A stretch of 64,000 bases of DNA, taken from Curtobacterium sp. Leaf183. GTDB lineage: Bacteria > Actinomycetota > Actinomycetes > Actinomycetales > Microbacteriaceae. The position numbers and the translations under genes are program-made. The DNA lies in contig NZ_LMPO01000008.1 of the NCBI RefSeq assembly GCF_001424385.1, positions 248,563 through 312,562 of the forward strand, given 5' to 3'. This document shows, in pieces, positions 9,139 through 17,808 of this stretch; the stretch's first letter is position 1; each line of letters starts with the position of its first letter. The notes under the pieces were generated by a model. The model was not told the origin of the DNA. It saw nothing but the letters and a program-made list of their open reading frames with translations, and did not search any database.

Positions 9139-9173
9139 CGGTCCGGGTGCCGCGTCGCGCGCCACCCGGACCG
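9139..9173 (-). terminator. Hairpin terminator after ABC-2 permease
   Basis: CGGTCCGGGTG and CACCCGGACCG are perfect 11-bp arms around a 13-nt GC-rich loop, 17 bp past the stop of the permease gene. Confidence 0.65.
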
Positions 9174-9189
9174 GGCTGTGGAGAACCGA

Positions 9190-10038
9190 CTACTTGGCGC
9201 TGATGCGGGTGTACTTGTTCACGGCCCAGGGCACGAACACCGCGAGCATGACCGCGATGCCGACGAGCACCGTGACGACCGGGTGCTGCATCGTCCAGAT
9301 GTCGGGGACCGGCGCCGAGCCGACGTTGCCGAACAACTCACGGGCGGCCTGGACCAGTGACGACACCGGGTTCCACTCGGCGAAGACCCGCAGGACGAGC
9401 GGCAGCGTGTCGCTCGGCACGAAGGCGTTCGACACGAAGGTCAGCGGGAACAGGATCATGAACGAGGCGTTGTTGATGACCTCGGGCGTCTTGACGCTCA
9501 TGCCGAGCAGCGCCATCACCCAGCTGAAGGCGTAGCTGAACAGCAGCAGCAACGCGATGCCGGCCAGGAACTCGAGTGGTGAGGAGTTCACCCGCCACCC
9601 GACCGCCAGCCCGGTCAGCATCATGATGACCATCGAGATCGTGTTGAGCACGAGGTCGCTGTTGGTGCGTCCGACCAGCACCGCCGATGCGGACATCGGC
9701 AGCGTGCGGAACCGGTCGATCAGCCCCTCCTTCAGGTCCTGGGCCATCGCGGAACCGGAGAAGGTCGCACCGAAGACGACCGTCTGGGCGAAGATCCCGG
9801 CCATCAGGAACTGCGTGTAGTCGGTCCCCTGCACGGCGATCGCGCCGCCGTAGACCTGGCTGAAGAGCAGCACGAACATGATCGGCTGCAGCACCGCGAA
9901 GACGAGCATGTCCGGCGACCGCTTGATCTTGATGAGGTTCCGCTTGGTGACGGTCCAGCCGTCCTCGAACCAGACGGCGAGCGGTGCGGTCACGACGACC
10001 GGCAGCTGCCGGCCCGGCGCCGTCACGGTGGCGGTCAT
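9190..10038 (-). CDS. ABC-2 type transporter permease (DrrB-like)
   Basis: The 282-residue membrane protein has six predicted hydrophobic segments and the ABC-2 permease signature around residues 70-130 ([36 protein letters not shown]), with ELFGN late in the protein. With the ATPase upstream it would form a daunorubicin-resistance-type exporter moving a lipophilic drug or lipid outward. Its ATG overlaps the ATPase stop by 4 bp, so translation is coupled. Substrate unknown. Confidence 0.92.
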   Translation of the reverse strand: MTATVTAPGRQLPVVVTAPLAVWFEDGWTVTKRNLIKIKRSPDMLVFAVLQPIMFVLLFSQVYGGAIAVQGTDYTQFLMAGIFAQTVVFGATFSGSAMAQDLKEGLIDRFRTLPMSASAVLVGRTNSDLVLNTISMVIMMLTGLAVGWRVNSSPLEFLAGIALLLLFSYAFSWVMALLGMSVKTPEVINNASFMILFPLTFVSNAFVPSDTLPLVLRVFAEWNPVSSLVQAARELFGNVGSAPVPDIWTMQHPVVTVLVGIAVMLAVFVPWAVNKYTRISAK

Positions 10039-11105
10039 CGCACACGCTCCTCGGACGCGTCAGCCCGTCCCCGGGAGCGCGCAGCACCACCGGCACCAGC
10101 ACTCGCACCAGCACCAGGACCGGCACCGCCACCGCCCGGCCCGTCGCCGTCGTCCTCGGTCGCCGCGTGGCCGGTCAGCCGCAGGAACACGTCGTCGAGG
10201 GTCGGTCGTCGCATGCCGGCGTCGTGCAGCTCGATGCCCGCTTCACCGAGGTCCGCCAACACCCGTTGCAGCGCCGCAGGACCGGCGTCGACGGCGATCG
10301 CACGGGTCCGTCCGTCCCCGGAGACCTCGACCTCACCGGTGCCGTACCGCCGGAGCACGGTCGTGGCGGCGTCCCCGTCGGCGTCGTCGACCAGGGTGAC
10401 GACCACCCGGTGCCCGCCGACCTGCGCCTTGAGCTGGTCGGCCGTGCCCTCGGCGATCACGGTCCCGCCGTCGATCACGGCGATGTCGTCGGCGAGCCGG
10501 TCCGCCTCTTCCAGGTACTGCGTCGTGAGGAGCACGGTCGCCCCGTCAGCCACGAGGTGCTCGATGATCCCCCACAGCGCGAGTCGACTGCGGGGGTCGA
10601 GCCCCGTGGTCGGCTCGTCGAGGAACAGCACGCTCGGGTTCATCACGAGCGCCCCGGCCAGGTCGATACGCCGACGCATGCCGCCGGAGAATCCCTTGAC
10701 CGGTCGGTCGCCGGCCTCGGACAGGTCGAACACGTCGATCAGCTCACGCGCACGCTGTCGGGAGGCCTTGCCACCGAGGTGGTACAGCCGCCCGATCATC
10801 TCGAGGTTCTCGAAGCCGGTCAGGTTCTCGTCCACGGCGGCGTACTGCCCGGACACCCCGATCGAGCGCCGGGTGGCCTGCGGGTCGGCGACGACGTCGA
10901 TGCCCGCGATCGTCGCCGTGCCCGCGTCGGGCTTGATCAGCGTGGTCAGCACCTTGACCGTGGTGGTCTTGCCGGCGCCGTTCGGCCCGAGCAGCGCCAT
11001 GACGGTGCCCTGCGGGACGGACAGGTCGAGGCCGGCCAGGGCGTGCACCGGCCCCGACTTGGATCGGTAGGTCTTGGTCAGCCCGGAGGCCTCGATGATC
11101 GCCAT
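10035..11105 (-). CDS. ABC transporter ATPase, daunorubicin-resistance (DrrA) type
   Basis: The 356-residue ATPase has Walker A GPNGAGKTT (from residue 40), signature FSGGMRRR, Walker B VLFLDEPTTGLDP and the switch-region TTQYLEEADRLAD characteristic of DrrA proteins. A DUF4162-like domain follows, and the last 40 residues are Gly/Ala-rich with no predicted fold. ATG 11105 follows AGGAGTGGCGGC. It is the first gene of a two-gene exporter operon with the permease at 9190-10038. Confidence 0.93.
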   Translation of the reverse strand: MAIIEASGLTKTYRSKSGPVHALAGLDLSVPQGTVMALLGPNGAGKTTTVKVLTTLIKPDAGTATIAGIDVVADPQATRRSIGVSGQYAAVDENLTGFENLEMIGRLYHLGGKASRQRARELIDVFDLSEAGDRPVKGFSGGMRRRIDLAGALVMNPSVLFLDEPTTGLDPRSRLALWGIIEHLVADGATVLLTTQYLEEADRLADDIAVIDGGTVIAEGTADQLKAQVGGHRVVVTLVDDADGDAATTVLRRYGTGEVEVSGDGRTRAIAVDAGPAALQRVLADLGEAGIELHDAGMRRPTLDDVFLRLTGHAATEDDGDGPGGGGAGPGAGASAGAGGAARSRGRADASEERVR

Positions 11106-11179
11106 GCCGCCACTCCTTCGTGGACCGTGCAACAGGTCCGTAGACCGTGCGGGTGGGAGGGGTCGGCAGCGACCGGACG

Positions 11180-11953
11180 TCAGATGTCGAACCCGCCACC
11201 CATGTCGCCGCCGAAGTCGTCGAAGCCACCGCCGCCTCCGAAGTCGGAGCCGCCGCCGTCGTCCCACGACGCGTTCTCGGCACCAGTGTCCCCCGAACCG
11301 CCGTCACCCGCATCCCCCGATCCGCCGTCGGTGCCGCCGTCACCCGAGGCGTCCGTCCCACCGTCGAACCCGGACGGGTCGGGCAGGAAGGCGCTCATCA
11401 GCGTCGAGCCGATCACGTACCCGGCCACGGTGCCGAGGATCGACGCACCGAGCATGCCGCCGAACGAGGGTCCCTGGCGCTGGCCGAACCCGCCGCCGCG
11501 GCCGTTCATGCCACCGTTCATGCCGCCGAGCGAGCGCTCCATGAACCCGGGCTGCCGGATCTCGGAGCGGGTCGCCGCCTGCGCCAGGGAGCGCGGGTCG
11601 TCACCACGCGGGGCCTCACCGGCGGGTGCGGTGCGGGTGAACTCGTCGTAGACCATCCGGCGCTGTTCGGGCGTCAGACGCTCGAAGGCCTCGGCGTGCA
11701 CCTCTTCGATGCGCTCGGGCGGCGCGGTCTTCAGCAGGTAGCGGTACCGCTCGACGGCTTGTTCGTCCTCCGAGCGGGCACCACCCGACACACCAGCACC
11801 GGCAGGCGGTGCCGCGTTGTACGACTGCTGACCGTACTGGTAGCCCTGCTGCTGGGGCTGGCCCCAGGTCGGCGGCTGCTGCGGCTGCTGCGCGTTCCAG
11901 CCCTGCTGCTGCGATCGGTCCTCACGGCCGAGCAGGCGGTCGAGGAATCCCAT
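11180..11953 (-). CDS. Uncharacterised Gln-rich/Gly-rich membrane-associated protein
   Basis: The 257-residue protein has three parts: a Gln/Pro/Tyr-rich N-terminus (MGFLDRLLGRED then QQQGW repeats, to about residue 55); a helical block with YRYLLKTAPPERIEEVHAEAF and RLTPEQRRMVYDEF; and a hydrophobic Gly-rich segment (SFGGMLGASILGTVAGYVIG) followed by an Asp/Gly/Ser-rich tail. The central block is shared by actinobacterial proteins often named cation-transporting ATPase, but no ATPase motif exists here, so I do not endorse that name. AGGAG precedes ATG 11953. It lies 74 bp upstream of the DrrAB operon and could be co-transcribed. Function unknown. Confidence 0.8.
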   Translation of the reverse strand: MGFLDRLLGREDRSQQQGWNAQQPQQPPTWGQPQQQGYQYGQQSYNAAPPAGAGVSGGARSEDEQAVERYRYLLKTAPPERIEEVHAEAFERLTPEQRRMVYDEFTRTAPAGEAPRGDDPRSLAQAATRSEIRQPGFMERSLGGMNGGMNGRGGGFGQRQGPSFGGMLGASILGTVAGYVIGSTLMSAFLPDPSGFDGGTDASGDGGTDGGSGDAGDGGSGDTGAENASWDDGGGSDFGGGGGFDDFGGDMGGGFDI

Positions 11954-12066
11954 GTCGATGCTCCTTCGGCACGGACACGATGCCCGTGGAGTTGCCACAG
12001 TAGGGTCGCCGGACGACCGATGACTGTGTGGCTGCACAGAATGCGGTGCACGTCCGCCAGGAGCGG

Positions 12067-12104
12067 ACTGGAGGCTCGGGGCGGTCCCGCCCCGAGCCTC
12101 CAGT
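12067..12104 (-). terminator. Hairpin terminator of the phosphodiester-uptake operon
   Basis: ACTGGAGGCTCGGGGCGG and its exact reverse complement are separated by only TC, 8 bp beyond the stop of the fusion gene. The GGAGGCTCGG core relates it to the other palindromes of this window. Confidence 0.8.
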
Positions 12105-12112
12105 GCGGCGGT

Positions 12113-13690
12113 TCAGCGGTGGGCGCGGAGCGCACCCATCCAGACCGCGTGCAGTTCGTCGGCCGCTCCGGGGTGGGCCACCAGGAAGGGCGCGCCGAGC
12201 TCGGGGAACCCGGACACCGGTCCGTCCTCGGTCATGACGACGCCGCCGGCCTCGTGCACGAGCAGCACCGCGGCCCCGTGGTCGACCGGGTTGAACGCCG
12301 ACACGCAGCCGCCGATCCCCCGGCCGGCCGCGACCTGCGCGATCGTCAACGTGCCGGAGCCCTGGACCCGCAGCGTGCAGGACCGGGCGGCGAGCGCGTC
12401 GAGGAACGCGCCGAACCCGGGCCAGGGCAGGTGCCCGTCGAGCTCGGTGCCGACCACCGCTCCGGCCAGGGGTCGGGGCACGTCGTCGAGCCGGAGCTGC
12501 CGCCCGCGGATGGAGGCACCACGACCGCGACGAGCCTCGAGCACCTCGCCTCGCCAGGGGTCCGCGACGACTCCGACGACCGGACGTCCGCTGCGGGTCA
12601 GACAGAGCGACATGCTCGTCCACGGGATGCCGTTCGCCAGGTTCGTGGTGCCGTCGACGGGGTCGAGGTACCAGCGGTGCTTGTCGCCGGGCGCCTCGCC
12701 GTACTCCTCGCCGACGAAGCCGTGCGTCGGGAACGCGGCACGCACCCGACCGCGGACGTGCTGCTCGACGAGTCGGTCGACGTCGGTCACCAGGTCGGCG
12801 GGGTGCGCCTTCGTCGAGACGGTGCCGACGGGGTGTTCACGGGTGAACGCGATGACCTCGTGCGCGATCCGGTGCGCCAGGGCCTGTGCGCGCGATGCCA
12901 CCTCGGTCTCGGTCGGCTCGCGCGCGGGCTCCGGCCACCCGTCGCGCTCGGCGGCGGTCAGCGCGGCACGGACCAGCGCCAGGTCGTTCGTGGTGATCGA
13001 GTCGGCACCGAGCCGCGCGGCCCACAGCGCGGGTTCGGGGTCGTCGACCGTCCACACGGAGACCTGCAGGCCGAGGTCGTGCGCCGCCCGCACCGTCCGC
13101 GGGGTCAGGAACGCGACGTCGAGGTTGAGCGTCGACGGGGTCAGCTCGACCAGGTCGGCCGGCGTCGGGGGCAGGAGCGACTCCCACGCCAACCAGACGT
13201 CCGCGTCCGGCAGGACCGAGCGCACCGCGTGCATCGCCTCGGGAGCCCCGCACCAGGCAATCGTCACGTCTGCTTCGGACCCGGCGACGGTGGACGCAGC
13301 GACCACGGCGTCCACGGGGTCGGTCAGGTCGACGAGCAGCACTGACTGACAGCCGTCCAGCCGTTCGAGGACGGCGTCGAGCCGTGGGATGCGGTCGAGT
13401 CCGTTGCCCAGCCGCGCGAGGTCGCACCAGGACACCTCGGACACGTGTCGGGCGTCACCCCACAGTCGACCGAGGGTCTCGTCGTGCAGCAGCACGGCGA
13501 CCCCGTCGGCGGTGCGGCGGACGTCGACCTCGATCGTGTCGGCGCCGAGCGCCTCGGCGACCGCGACGGCGGGCAGGGTGTTCTCGCGGCGGACACGCGG
13601 CGCGCCGCGGTGGGCGACCAGGCGCGGCAGGCGCGCCCGGGACCCGCCGTCGTGCTGCGTCTCGAGCGTCGGGAGCGTCTCCGTGGTCAT
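12113..13690 (-). CDS. Fusion: glycerophosphodiester phosphodiesterase + inositol monophosphatase
   Basis: The 525-residue protein joins two complete enzymes. Residues about 22-245 form a GDPD TIM barrel: His27-Arg28 (VAHRG), Glu36-Asn37 (ENTLPA), Glu54/Asp56 (IEVDVRR) and His69 (LLHDE) are all present, with SVWTVDDP near its end. Residues about 255-525 form an inositol-monophosphatase/FIG domain with Glu328-Glu329 (VGEEYG), motif A WYLDPVDGTTNL (Asp343, Asp346), motif B around Asp470 (NPVDHGAA) and HEAGG. Both active sites look intact. The ATG overlaps the transporter ATPase stop by 4 bp. A joined pathway (glycerophosphoinositol to inositol phosphate to inositol) is an inference; the halves may instead act on different phosphates. 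Confidence 0.92.
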   Translation of the reverse strand: MTTETLPTLETQHDGGSRARLPRLVAHRGAPRVRRENTLPAVAVAEALGADTIEVDVRRTADGVAVLLHDETLGRLWGDARHVSEVSWCDLARLGNGLDRIPRLDAVLERLDGCQSVLLVDLTDPVDAVVAASTVAGSEADVTIAWCGAPEAMHAVRSVLPDADVWLAWESLLPPTPADLVELTPSTLNLDVAFLTPRTVRAAHDLGLQVSVWTVDDPEPALWAARLGADSITTNDLALVRAALTAAERDGWPEPAREPTETEVASRAQALAHRIAHEVIAFTREHPVGTVSTKAHPADLVTDVDRLVEQHVRGRVRAAFPTHGFVGEEYGEAPGDKHRWYLDPVDGTTNLANGIPWTSMSLCLTRSGRPVVGVVADPWRGEVLEARRGRGASIRGRQLRLDDVPRPLAGAVVGTELDGHLPWPGFGAFLDALAARSCTLRVQGSGTLTIAQVAAGRGIGGCVSAFNPVDHGAAVLLVHEAGGVVMTEDGPVSGFPELGAPFLVAHPGAADELHAVWMGALRAHR

Positions 13691-14766
13691 CTGGGGCCCT
13701 CCACCAGCACGCCGTCGCGGTAGACCAGGACCGACCCGAGCCGGACGCCGGTGGTGCTGCCGACCGCGGGCGGTGCACCGGTGACGAACGCCCGCAGTTC
13801 GGCGTCGCCAGCGGCGAGCACGACCTCGGCGAAGTGCCCGCGAATGAGCACGCGCGTCACGGTCGCCGTGACCGGCGCGTCGGGGACGAGGGTCACCTGC
13901 TCCGGTCGGACCAGGACCTCGTCGCCGTCGGCGAAGGGCGTGCGCACATCGGCCAGGAACGCGCCGCGCACGGTGCTCGTGGCACCGATGAACGACGCCA
14001 CGAACCGTGTGCCCGGCCGAGCGTAGAGGTCGGTCGGTGAGGCCACCTGCTCGATCCGGCCGTCGTGCATCACGGCGATCCGGTCCGACACGCTCAGCGC
14101 TTCGTCCTGGTCGTGCGTGACGATCACGGTCGTGATGCCCAGCCGCTGCTGGATCCGGCGGATCTCGTCGCGCACGCTCACGCGGAGCTTGGCGTCGAGG
14201 TTCGACAGCGGCTCGTCGAGCAGCAGCACGTCGGGCTCCTGCACGATCGCCCGGGCCAGGGCGACACGCTGCTGCTCGCCGCCCGAGATCGCCGTCGGCT
14301 TCGAGGTCGCGTGGTGCGTGAGCCCGACCAGCTCGAGGGCTTCGCGGACGCGCTCGGCCGTCCGCTGCTTCGACACGCGGCGGGTGCGGAGCGGGAACGC
14401 CACGTTCTGCGTGACCGTCATGTGCGGCCAGAGCGCGTAGTTCTGGAACACCATCGCGCTCGGTCGGCGCTCCGGTCCCAGGTCGGTGACGTCGGCGCCG
14501 CCCATCGTCACGGTGCCGCCGTCGACGGGCAGGAAGCCGGCCACCATGCGCAGCGTGGTCGTCTTGCCGCAGCCGGACGGGCCGAGCAGCGCGACGAGCT
14601 CGCCCTTCGCCACGTCGAGGTCGATGCCGGCGACGACGTCGCGGCCGCCGAGGGACTTGGTCAGCCCGCGCAGGGCGAGTCCGCCGCCGGTGGTCCGGCC
14701 GTCGGTGGGCCGCCCGCCGGTCTGGAGGCTCGGTGCGGGGTCCGCGACGAGCGTTGCGTCCGTCAT
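13687..14766 (-). CDS. ABC importer ATPase with TOBE-type domain (PotA/FbpC/PhnT-like)
   Basis: The 359-residue ATPase has Walker A GPSGCGKTT, Q-loop VFQNYALWPHMTV, signature ISGGEQQRVALARA, Walker B VLLLDEPLSNLDAK and His-loop VTHDQDEA. A C-terminal TOBE-type region follows. This is the ATPase style of type I importers for iron, polyamines or phosphonates. ATG 14766 has AAAGG 6-8 nt upstream and is preferred; an ATG at 14796 would overlap the permease stop. The next gene overlaps its stop by 4 bp. It energises the two permeases upstream. Confidence 0.92.
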   Translation of the reverse strand: MTDATLVADPAPSLQTGGRPTDGRTTGGGLALRGLTKSLGGRDVVAGIDLDVAKGELVALLGPSGCGKTTTLRMVAGFLPVDGGTVTMGGADVTDLGPERRPSAMVFQNYALWPHMTVTQNVAFPLRTRRVSKQRTAERVREALELVGLTHHATSKPTAISGGEQQRVALARAIVQEPDVLLLDEPLSNLDAKLRVSVRDEIRRIQQRLGITTVIVTHDQDEALSVSDRIAVMHDGRIEQVASPTDLYARPGTRFVASFIGATSTVRGAFLADVRTPFADGDEVLVRPEQVTLVPDAPVTATVTRVLIRGHFAEVVLAAGDAELRAFVTGAPPAVGSTTGVRLGSVLVYRDGVLVEGPR

Positions 14767-14792
14767 GGGGTCGCCTTTCGTGCTGGGAGTGG

Positions 14793-15605
14793 TCATCGGA
14801 TCTGGAACCCGTCCGCCAGGCGTCCGCCCATGATGTGCTTGCGCGCCAGGGTCATCAACACCACGGACGGGATGCTGAGCGCGATCGCGAACACCGCCGA
14901 CACCTGCCGCGGTGAATTCAGGACCAGCGAGTACATCGCGGTCGGCATCGTCATGTACGTCGGGGCGCCGACCAGGTAGGTGCCCTGGGCCTCGTCGAAC
15001 GAGGCCAGGAAGCTCATCACCATCGCGACGAGGATGCCCGGCCAGGCGATCGGGAACGTGACCGACCAGAAGGTGCGCCAGCGGCTCGCCCCGGCGTCGC
15101 GGGCGGCCTCCTCGAGGGATCGCGGCACGGCCGAGAACGCCGCCGCGGGCAGCCACGTCATGAACACGACACAGCCGAGCACGTGGACGATGAGGATGCC
15201 CGTCACGGTGTTCATCAGGTTCAACGCCGTGAACATCGCCGACATCGTGACGAACAGTCCCATCTTCGGGAAGGCGTTCGTGGCGAACAGCCCGACCAGC
15301 ACCACCCGGCGACCGGGGAACTCGATGCGGCTGATCGCCCACGCGGCCGGCAGGCAGATGACCGCGGCGATCAGGACCGTCAGCGGGGCCAGCACGAGCG
15401 AGTTCTGCACGGCGACGGCCAGGGACGGGTCCTCGAACACGGTCCCCCACCACTGCAGCGTCCACCCGTCGGGCAGCAGGTTCGGGTAGGTCCAGCTCGT
15501 GGCGAAGGCCCGGACGGCCAACCACAGCAGGGGACCTGCGATGAACACCGCCAGGACGACGGCGGTCGCCCAGACCAGGGCGGTGCCGGTGAGGCGCTTG
15601 ATCAC
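14793..15605 (-). CDS. ABC importer permease (second)
   Basis: The 270-residue protein has six hydrophobic segments and the EAA loop SLEEAARDAGASRWRTFWSVTFPIAWPGI that contacts the ATPase. It resembles PotC/PhnV-type permeases. The GTG start (15605) forms a GTGA overlap with the preceding permease's stop, matching the other junctions in this operon. Confidence 0.9.
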   Translation of the reverse strand: MIKRLTGTALVWATAVVLAVFIAGPLLWLAVRAFATSWTYPNLLPDGWTLQWWGTVFEDPSLAVAVQNSLVLAPLTVLIAAVICLPAAWAISRIEFPGRRVVLVGLFATNAFPKMGLFVTMSAMFTALNLMNTVTGILIVHVLGCVVFMTWLPAAAFSAVPRSLEEAARDAGASRWRTFWSVTFPIAWPGILVAMVMSFLASFDEAQGTYLVGAPTYMTMPTAMYSLVLNSPRQVSAVFAIALSIPSVVLMTLARKHIMGGRLADGFQIR

Positions 15606-16651
15606 GGTCGCTCCTGCTTCTTCGCCAGTTCGGTCGACTTCGCCAGCTCGCCGGCGTTCGCCCGGACCGTGGACCGCAGGTACAGCACGCTGGCGGCGGC
15701 GGCGAACGCGAACACGATGAACGCCATCGCGGTGGACTGCTGCGGACGGTTGTAGGACTGGAAGTACTTCGAGATGTCGACGCCGAGCATCGACGGGGCG
15801 TTCGGGCCGGTGAAGTACGGCACGGTGAACGACCCGAGCACACCGATCACGGTGAACGTCGTCGCGATGACGATCGGGGTCGCGGCCATCGGCAGCAGCA
15901 CCTGCCACACGACGCGCCACGTACCGGCGCCGGCGTCCTTCGCGGCCTCGATCAGGGCGTCCGGTGTGCCCTGCAGCGCCCCGGCGATCATCAGCACGGC
16001 GAACGGCAGGCTCGTCCAGACGCTGCCGAACACGACCGCGACGAGCGTGTAGCCCCACACCGGCACGTCGATGCCCACCTGGGCGCCGGCGCTGCGCAGG
16101 AACCCCTGCGCGTCGGTGAACGTCAGGATCGACCAGCTCGCGATCACCACCGGCACGAAGATCGGCACGACGGCCAGCACGCTGAGCGTCCGGCCGAGGA
16201 ACCCGCCGCGCATCCGCAGGATCACGGCGATCAGCACGGCGAGCGCGATCGTCAGTCCGGTCGACGCAACCGTGACCCCGATCGTGGCGCCGAGGTCGCG
16301 CAGGAACGTCGGGTTGCCGAGCAGCGTGCCGTACACCGCGAACGAGAACCCGCGTACGGTGTCCTGGCCGATGTCGGCGAGCGCCTGGTTCAGCCCGCCG
16401 GTGAACCCGAGGCTGAACAGGGCGGCGTTGACCACCGGCACGCCGACGAACAGCACGACCACCAGCACCGGGGCGGTGACGAGCGCGATGCCCTGGACGC
16501 GCCGGCGGCGCTCCAGCCGCTGCTGGATGGTGCGGCGGACGGTCGGACCGCCCGCGCCCTGGGCCGGTGACGGGACGGGCGGGAGGCCCGTGGCGGAGTC
16601 GCCACGGGCCTCCCGGTCGAGTGCCGGGCCGTTCGGGACGGTCTGGGTCAC
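15602..16651 (-). CDS. ABC importer permease (first)
   Basis: The 349-residue permease begins with a disordered cytoplasmic tail of about 50 residues (REARGDSATGLPPVPS region), then six hydrophobic segments and an EAA loop (DALIEAAKDAGAGTWRVVWQVLLPMA). GTG 16651 is chosen because it makes the same 4-bp GTGA overlap seen at the other operon joints; an ATG seven codons upstream would lie inside the lipoprotein gene. Codons 13-24 lie in a 36-nt GGGAGGCCCG hairpin that looks like the intergenic terminator family. Confidence 0.88.
   Translation of the reverse strand: MTQTVPNGPALDREARGDSATGLPPVPSPAQGAGGPTVRRTIQQRLERRRRVQGIALVTAPVLVVVLFVGVPVVNAALFSLGFTGGLNQALADIGQDTVRGFSFAVYGTLLGNPTFLRDLGATIGVTVASTGLTIALAVLIAVILRMRGGFLGRTLSVLAVVPIFVPVVIASWSILTFTDAQGFLRSAGAQVGIDVPVWGYTLVAVVFGSVWTSLPFAVLMIAGALQGTPDALIEAAKDAGAGTWRVVWQVLLPMAATPIVIATTFTVIGVLGSFTVPYFTGPNAPSMLGVDISKYFQSYNRPQQSTAMAFIVFAFAAAASVLYLRSTVRANAGELAKSTELAKKQERP
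16580..16615. repeat. GGGAGGCCCG-type palindrome inside a permease gene
   Basis: CGGGAGGCCCGTGGCG and its exact reverse complement surround a GAGT loop, giving a 16-bp stem. It resembles the terminator palindromes at 4333 and 59659 but lies within codons 13-24 of the permease, reading REARGDSATGLP. Confidence 0.85.
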
Positions 16652-17808
16652 TGCGGGACCTTCGCGTCCCATGCCGCGTTCATGTCGGCCTGCAGCTCGC
16701 TCTGGAAGCCGAGACGGAGCTTGGACGGGTCGGCCTTCGAGAACTGCTCCGCCACGCTCGACGGCAGCGAGCTGAGCGGGATGACCGGGTAGCCGGACAC
16801 GGCGCTCGCGACGAGCTGCTGCCCCTTCGACGACAGGACGAAGTCAGCGAGTTCCTCGGCGGCCTGCTTCTTGGCCTTCGGCTCGGTCGCCGGGATGCCG
16901 AGGTAGCTCGCGCTCCCCGTGAACGTCGGGTCGGCTATCTGTGTGAACGCGATGTCCTTGCCGATCGTGCCGGCCTTCTGCGCGGTGATGAACTGGTCGC
17001 TCCACACCGGGGCCATGGCGATCTGGCCGGAGCCGAGCATCTGCAGCACCTGGTCGTTGCCGTTCGGGTAGACGCCCTTCTGGTACGTCGACGGGCCGAG
17101 GTCCTTGAGCGCGGCGAAGCCCTCGTCCCACTTCGACTCGAGCGACTTGTCGTACGTCGTCTGCATGGTGGTCTGCTCGCTCTTGGACAGGTACTTCGCC
17201 AGCACGGTCATCACGAACGAGCCGCCGGAGCCGCCCGAGGACGGCGAGTTGTACGCGAACTGGCCGGGGTTGTCCTTGATCCACGCGAGCAGGTCATCGA
17301 GGGTCTTCGGGGCCTTCTTGACCTTGGTGGAGTCGTACGCCAACAGCACGCTCGAGGCCCGGTACGGGATCGCGCGGTCGCCGCCCTGCTGTTTTGTGGC
17401 TGCGGGGACGTCCTTCAGGTTCGGGATCGCGCTGTCGCTGACCTTCGCCATCAGGCCGGCCTTGCCCGCGGTGGTGACGAAGCCGGCGTCGACGAGGTCG
17501 TAGGCGACGGTCTTGCCGGCCTTGACCGCGGTGGCCAGGTTGGCCTGGGTCTGCGCGTCGTGCTCGCCGTGCAGGTCGATGCTGGTGCGGACGGAGATCT
17601 TCGGGTGCTGCTTCTCGAAGGCGGGGATGAGCGACTTGTCCCAGAGGTCCTGGACGTTCGTGTCGCCGCTGATGAACACGGTGAGGCTGGTGCTGCCGGT
17701 GCCGCTGTCGGCGTTGTCGTTCGCGGCGTTGGCGCTCTGGACGCAGCCGGACAGCGCGACGGTGGCGACTGCGGCGATCGCGAGGCCGGCGAGGGCTCGG
17801 GTCTTCAC
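16648..17808 (-). CDS. ABC importer solute-binding lipoprotein
   Basis: The 386-residue protein starts with a lipoprotein signal: KTR, a hydrophobic stretch, and lipobox ALSGC with Cys22 as the lipidation site. The mature part has the periplasmic-binding-protein pattern (SLTVFISGDTNVQDLWDKSLIPAFEKQHP, GYPVIPLSSLP) of the Fe3+/2-aminoethylphosphonate/polyamine cluster. GTG 17808 is preceded by AGGGAGACC. As first gene of a five-gene operon ending in a phosphodiesterase-phosphatase fusion, it may bind an organic phosphodiester. That ligand is inferred from context only. Confidence 0.88.
   Translation of the reverse strand: MKTRALAGLAIAAVATVALSGCVQSANAANDNADSGTGSTSLTVFISGDTNVQDLWDKSLIPAFEKQHPKISVRTSIDLHGEHDAQTQANLATAVKAGKTVAYDLVDAGFVTTAGKAGLMAKVSDSAIPNLKDVPAATKQQGGDRAIPYRASSVLLAYDSTKVKKAPKTLDDLLAWIKDNPGQFAYNSPSSGGSGGSFVMTVLAKYLSKSEQTTMQTTYDKSLESKWDEGFAALKDLGPSTYQKGVYPNGNDQVLQMLGSGQIAMAPVWSDQFITAQKAGTIGKDIAFTQIADPTFTGSASYLGIPATEPKAKKQAAEELADFVLSSKGQQLVASAVSGYPVIPLSSLPSSVAEQFSKADPSKLRLGFQSELQADMNAAWDAKVPQ

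Noticed and set aside
11180-11953. Cation-transporting ATPase
   Set aside because: No Walker, P-type ATPase or transporter motif is present despite the name often given to similar proteins.
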